Positions 39,477-39,922 of a stretch of DNA of 39,922 nucleotides are shown in pieces. The DNA comes from Clostridia bacterium (lineage in GTDB: Bacteria > Bacillota > Clostridia > Oscillospirales > Acutalibacteraceae). A model generated the notes under the pieces. That model saw nothing but the letters and a program-made list of their open reading frames with translations. It did not search any database and was not told the origin of the DNA. Positions within the stretch are counted from its first letter, which is position 1. Each line of letters starts with the position of its first letter. Location of the stretch: assembly GCA_017398425.1 (NCBI GenBank), contig JAFQFZ010000057.1, positions 1 through 39,922 of the forward strand. Reading direction: 5' to 3'. The position numbers were made by a program, and so were the translations under genes.

Positions 39477-39646
39477 CAATGATATCCGTTCCCTACGGTC
39501 ACGGATGATATAGCTAACGCTATGATATCTGCTTCGCAGATGATATACGCTTCGCGTATGAAGGAACGGATAGTATATCATGCTTGCGAAGCAAGTATAT
39601 CATACGGTAACGCCGTATATCATATCGCGTCAGCGATATATCATTG
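39477..39646. repeat. Nested array of short hairpins (polypalindrome)
   Basis: Outer arms CAATGATAT (39477-39485) and ATATCATTG (39638-39646) enclose two blocks. Block one is closed by TATCCGTTCC (39483-39492) and GGAACGGATA (39563-39572) and holds ATAGC/GCTAT (39510-39523), ATCTGC-TTC-GCAGAT (39527-39541) and ATACGC-TTC-GCGTAT (39545-39559), spaced by TGATAT. Block two holds CTTGC-GAA-GCAAG (39583-39595), ATACGG/CCGTAT (39602-39618) and ATATCGC-GTCA-GCGATAT (39622-39639), spaced by ATATCAT, the reverse complement of the first spacer. No ORF is present. It is not a CRISPR array, as arms differ and no constant long repeat exists. Confidence 0.8.
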
Positions 39647-39672
39647 AAAAGTACTGTAATCTGTGGTATACT
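39644..39672 (+). promoter_or_regulatory. Promoter of the last gene
   Basis: TTGAAA (39644-39649) and TATACT (39667-39672) are 17 nt apart. The -35 overlaps the right end of the hairpin array. Confidence 0.68.
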
Positions 39673-39707
39673 TAGTTCAACAACTTGAATTTGTGGAGAT
39701 GTTCTAC

Positions 39708-39922
39708 ATGTTCGGCATTACTGTTGATGATGTCATTAAGGTTTTTGATCAACTGAAAGACAGATACGATTTAATCTTGACCACTACCTCTGCGCTGGAT
39801 GAGGGTTTTACGATAGATTGCCCTATCATTGTAGGTAAAGCCCATGATCAGGTCATTGAATTGTACGAAGATGGCGGAGACTTTGTTTTGGATGTGATGG
39901 ATGCAGAACAAACAAAGGGCAC
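39708..39922 (+). CDS. Hypothetical protein, 5' part (cut by window end)
   Basis: The frame is open from ATG 39708 to the window edge (71 codons so far), behind a GGAGA site. It begins MFGITVDDVIKVFDQL and continues with acidic sequence such as VIELYEDGGDFVLDVMDAEQ. It was not firmly recognised; it reads like a small acidic conserved protein found in clostridia, some of which sit near toxin/immunity loci. The base composition is visibly AT-richer than the rest of the window, with many TTT, GAT, ATT and TTG codons, suggesting more recent acquisition. Confidence 0.6.
   Translation, partial: MFGITVDDVIKVFDQLKDRYDLILTTTSALDEGFTIDCPIIVGKAHDQVIELYEDGGDFVLDVMDAEQTKG

Noticed and set aside
39477..39646. 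CRISPR array
   Set aside because: There is no constant long repeat or unique spacers of even length; units are self-complementary hairpins of differing sequence with short shared spacers.
39477..39646. Integron attC array
   Set aside because: No conserved core sites, no cassettes between hairpins and no integrase; units are far too short.

Overview
The window looks like a chromosomal segment of an anaerobic, spore-forming, fairly GC-rich clostridium, most likely from the Oscillospiraceae/Ruminococcaceae. This is read from a SpoIIID sporulation regulator, an [FeFe] hydrogenase, dockerin modules, Thr-rich (TTTT) linkers in exported proteins, strong AGGAGG ribosome sites, sigmaA-type promoters, and small intergenic repeats of the kind common in gut Firmicutes. 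No taxon can be fixed from the sequence alone.

Left part (1-9.6 kb), housekeeping genes. A TrkA-TrkH potassium uptake operon is followed by a HAD phosphatase (minus strand). Next come a SurA/PrsA-like lipoprotein with a Thr-rich insert, a divergent HemW-like radical SAM gene, tRNA-Thr(CGU), and a DAHP synthase gene. The DAHP synthase gene is preceded by a Tyr/Phe-rich leader peptide and a complete attenuator. A B12-binding radical SAM protein follows.

Middle part (9.8-27.6 kb), central metabolism. A cytoplasmic GH13 enzyme and a small zinc-ribbon membrane protein precede a monomeric [FeFe] hydrogenase with a near-perfect Rex operator in its leader. A 293-bp element with terminal inverted repeats and a LysR gene follow. 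Divergent from lysR is a tightly packed 12-gene operon (15.17-27.51 kb): lactate/malate dehydrogenase, class II fumarase, HdrB, HdrC, HdrA, an MvhD-like protein, two iron-sulfur proteins and a FAD/NAD(P)-binding protein of the Flx type, a fumarate-reductase-like iron-sulfur subunit and flavoprotein, and an AAE-type transporter. Read as one system, it suggests oxaloacetate/malate to fumarate to succinate conversion in which a soluble HdrABC-Flx complex takes electrons from NAD(P)H, splits them by flavin-based bifurcation, and uses fumarate instead of a heterodisulfide as the high-potential acceptor, with succinate exported by the last gene. This is the most interesting system in the window; the coupling is inferred, not shown.

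Right part (27.6-39.9 kb), surface and polysaccharide functions. An ECF sigma factor, a Ser/Thr-rich single-pass membrane protein and two exported dockerin-like proteins form one minus-strand operon. Two tandem GH26-like glycosidase genes follow, one leaderless and one secreted with an internal dockerin. Then come an NhaC antiporter and a 5'-nucleotidase with a sortase-type tail. The window ends with spoIIID (sigmaE-like promoter), tRNA-Leu(UAA), a striking nested array of short hairpins, and the start of an AT-richer gene that may mark the edge of an accessory region.
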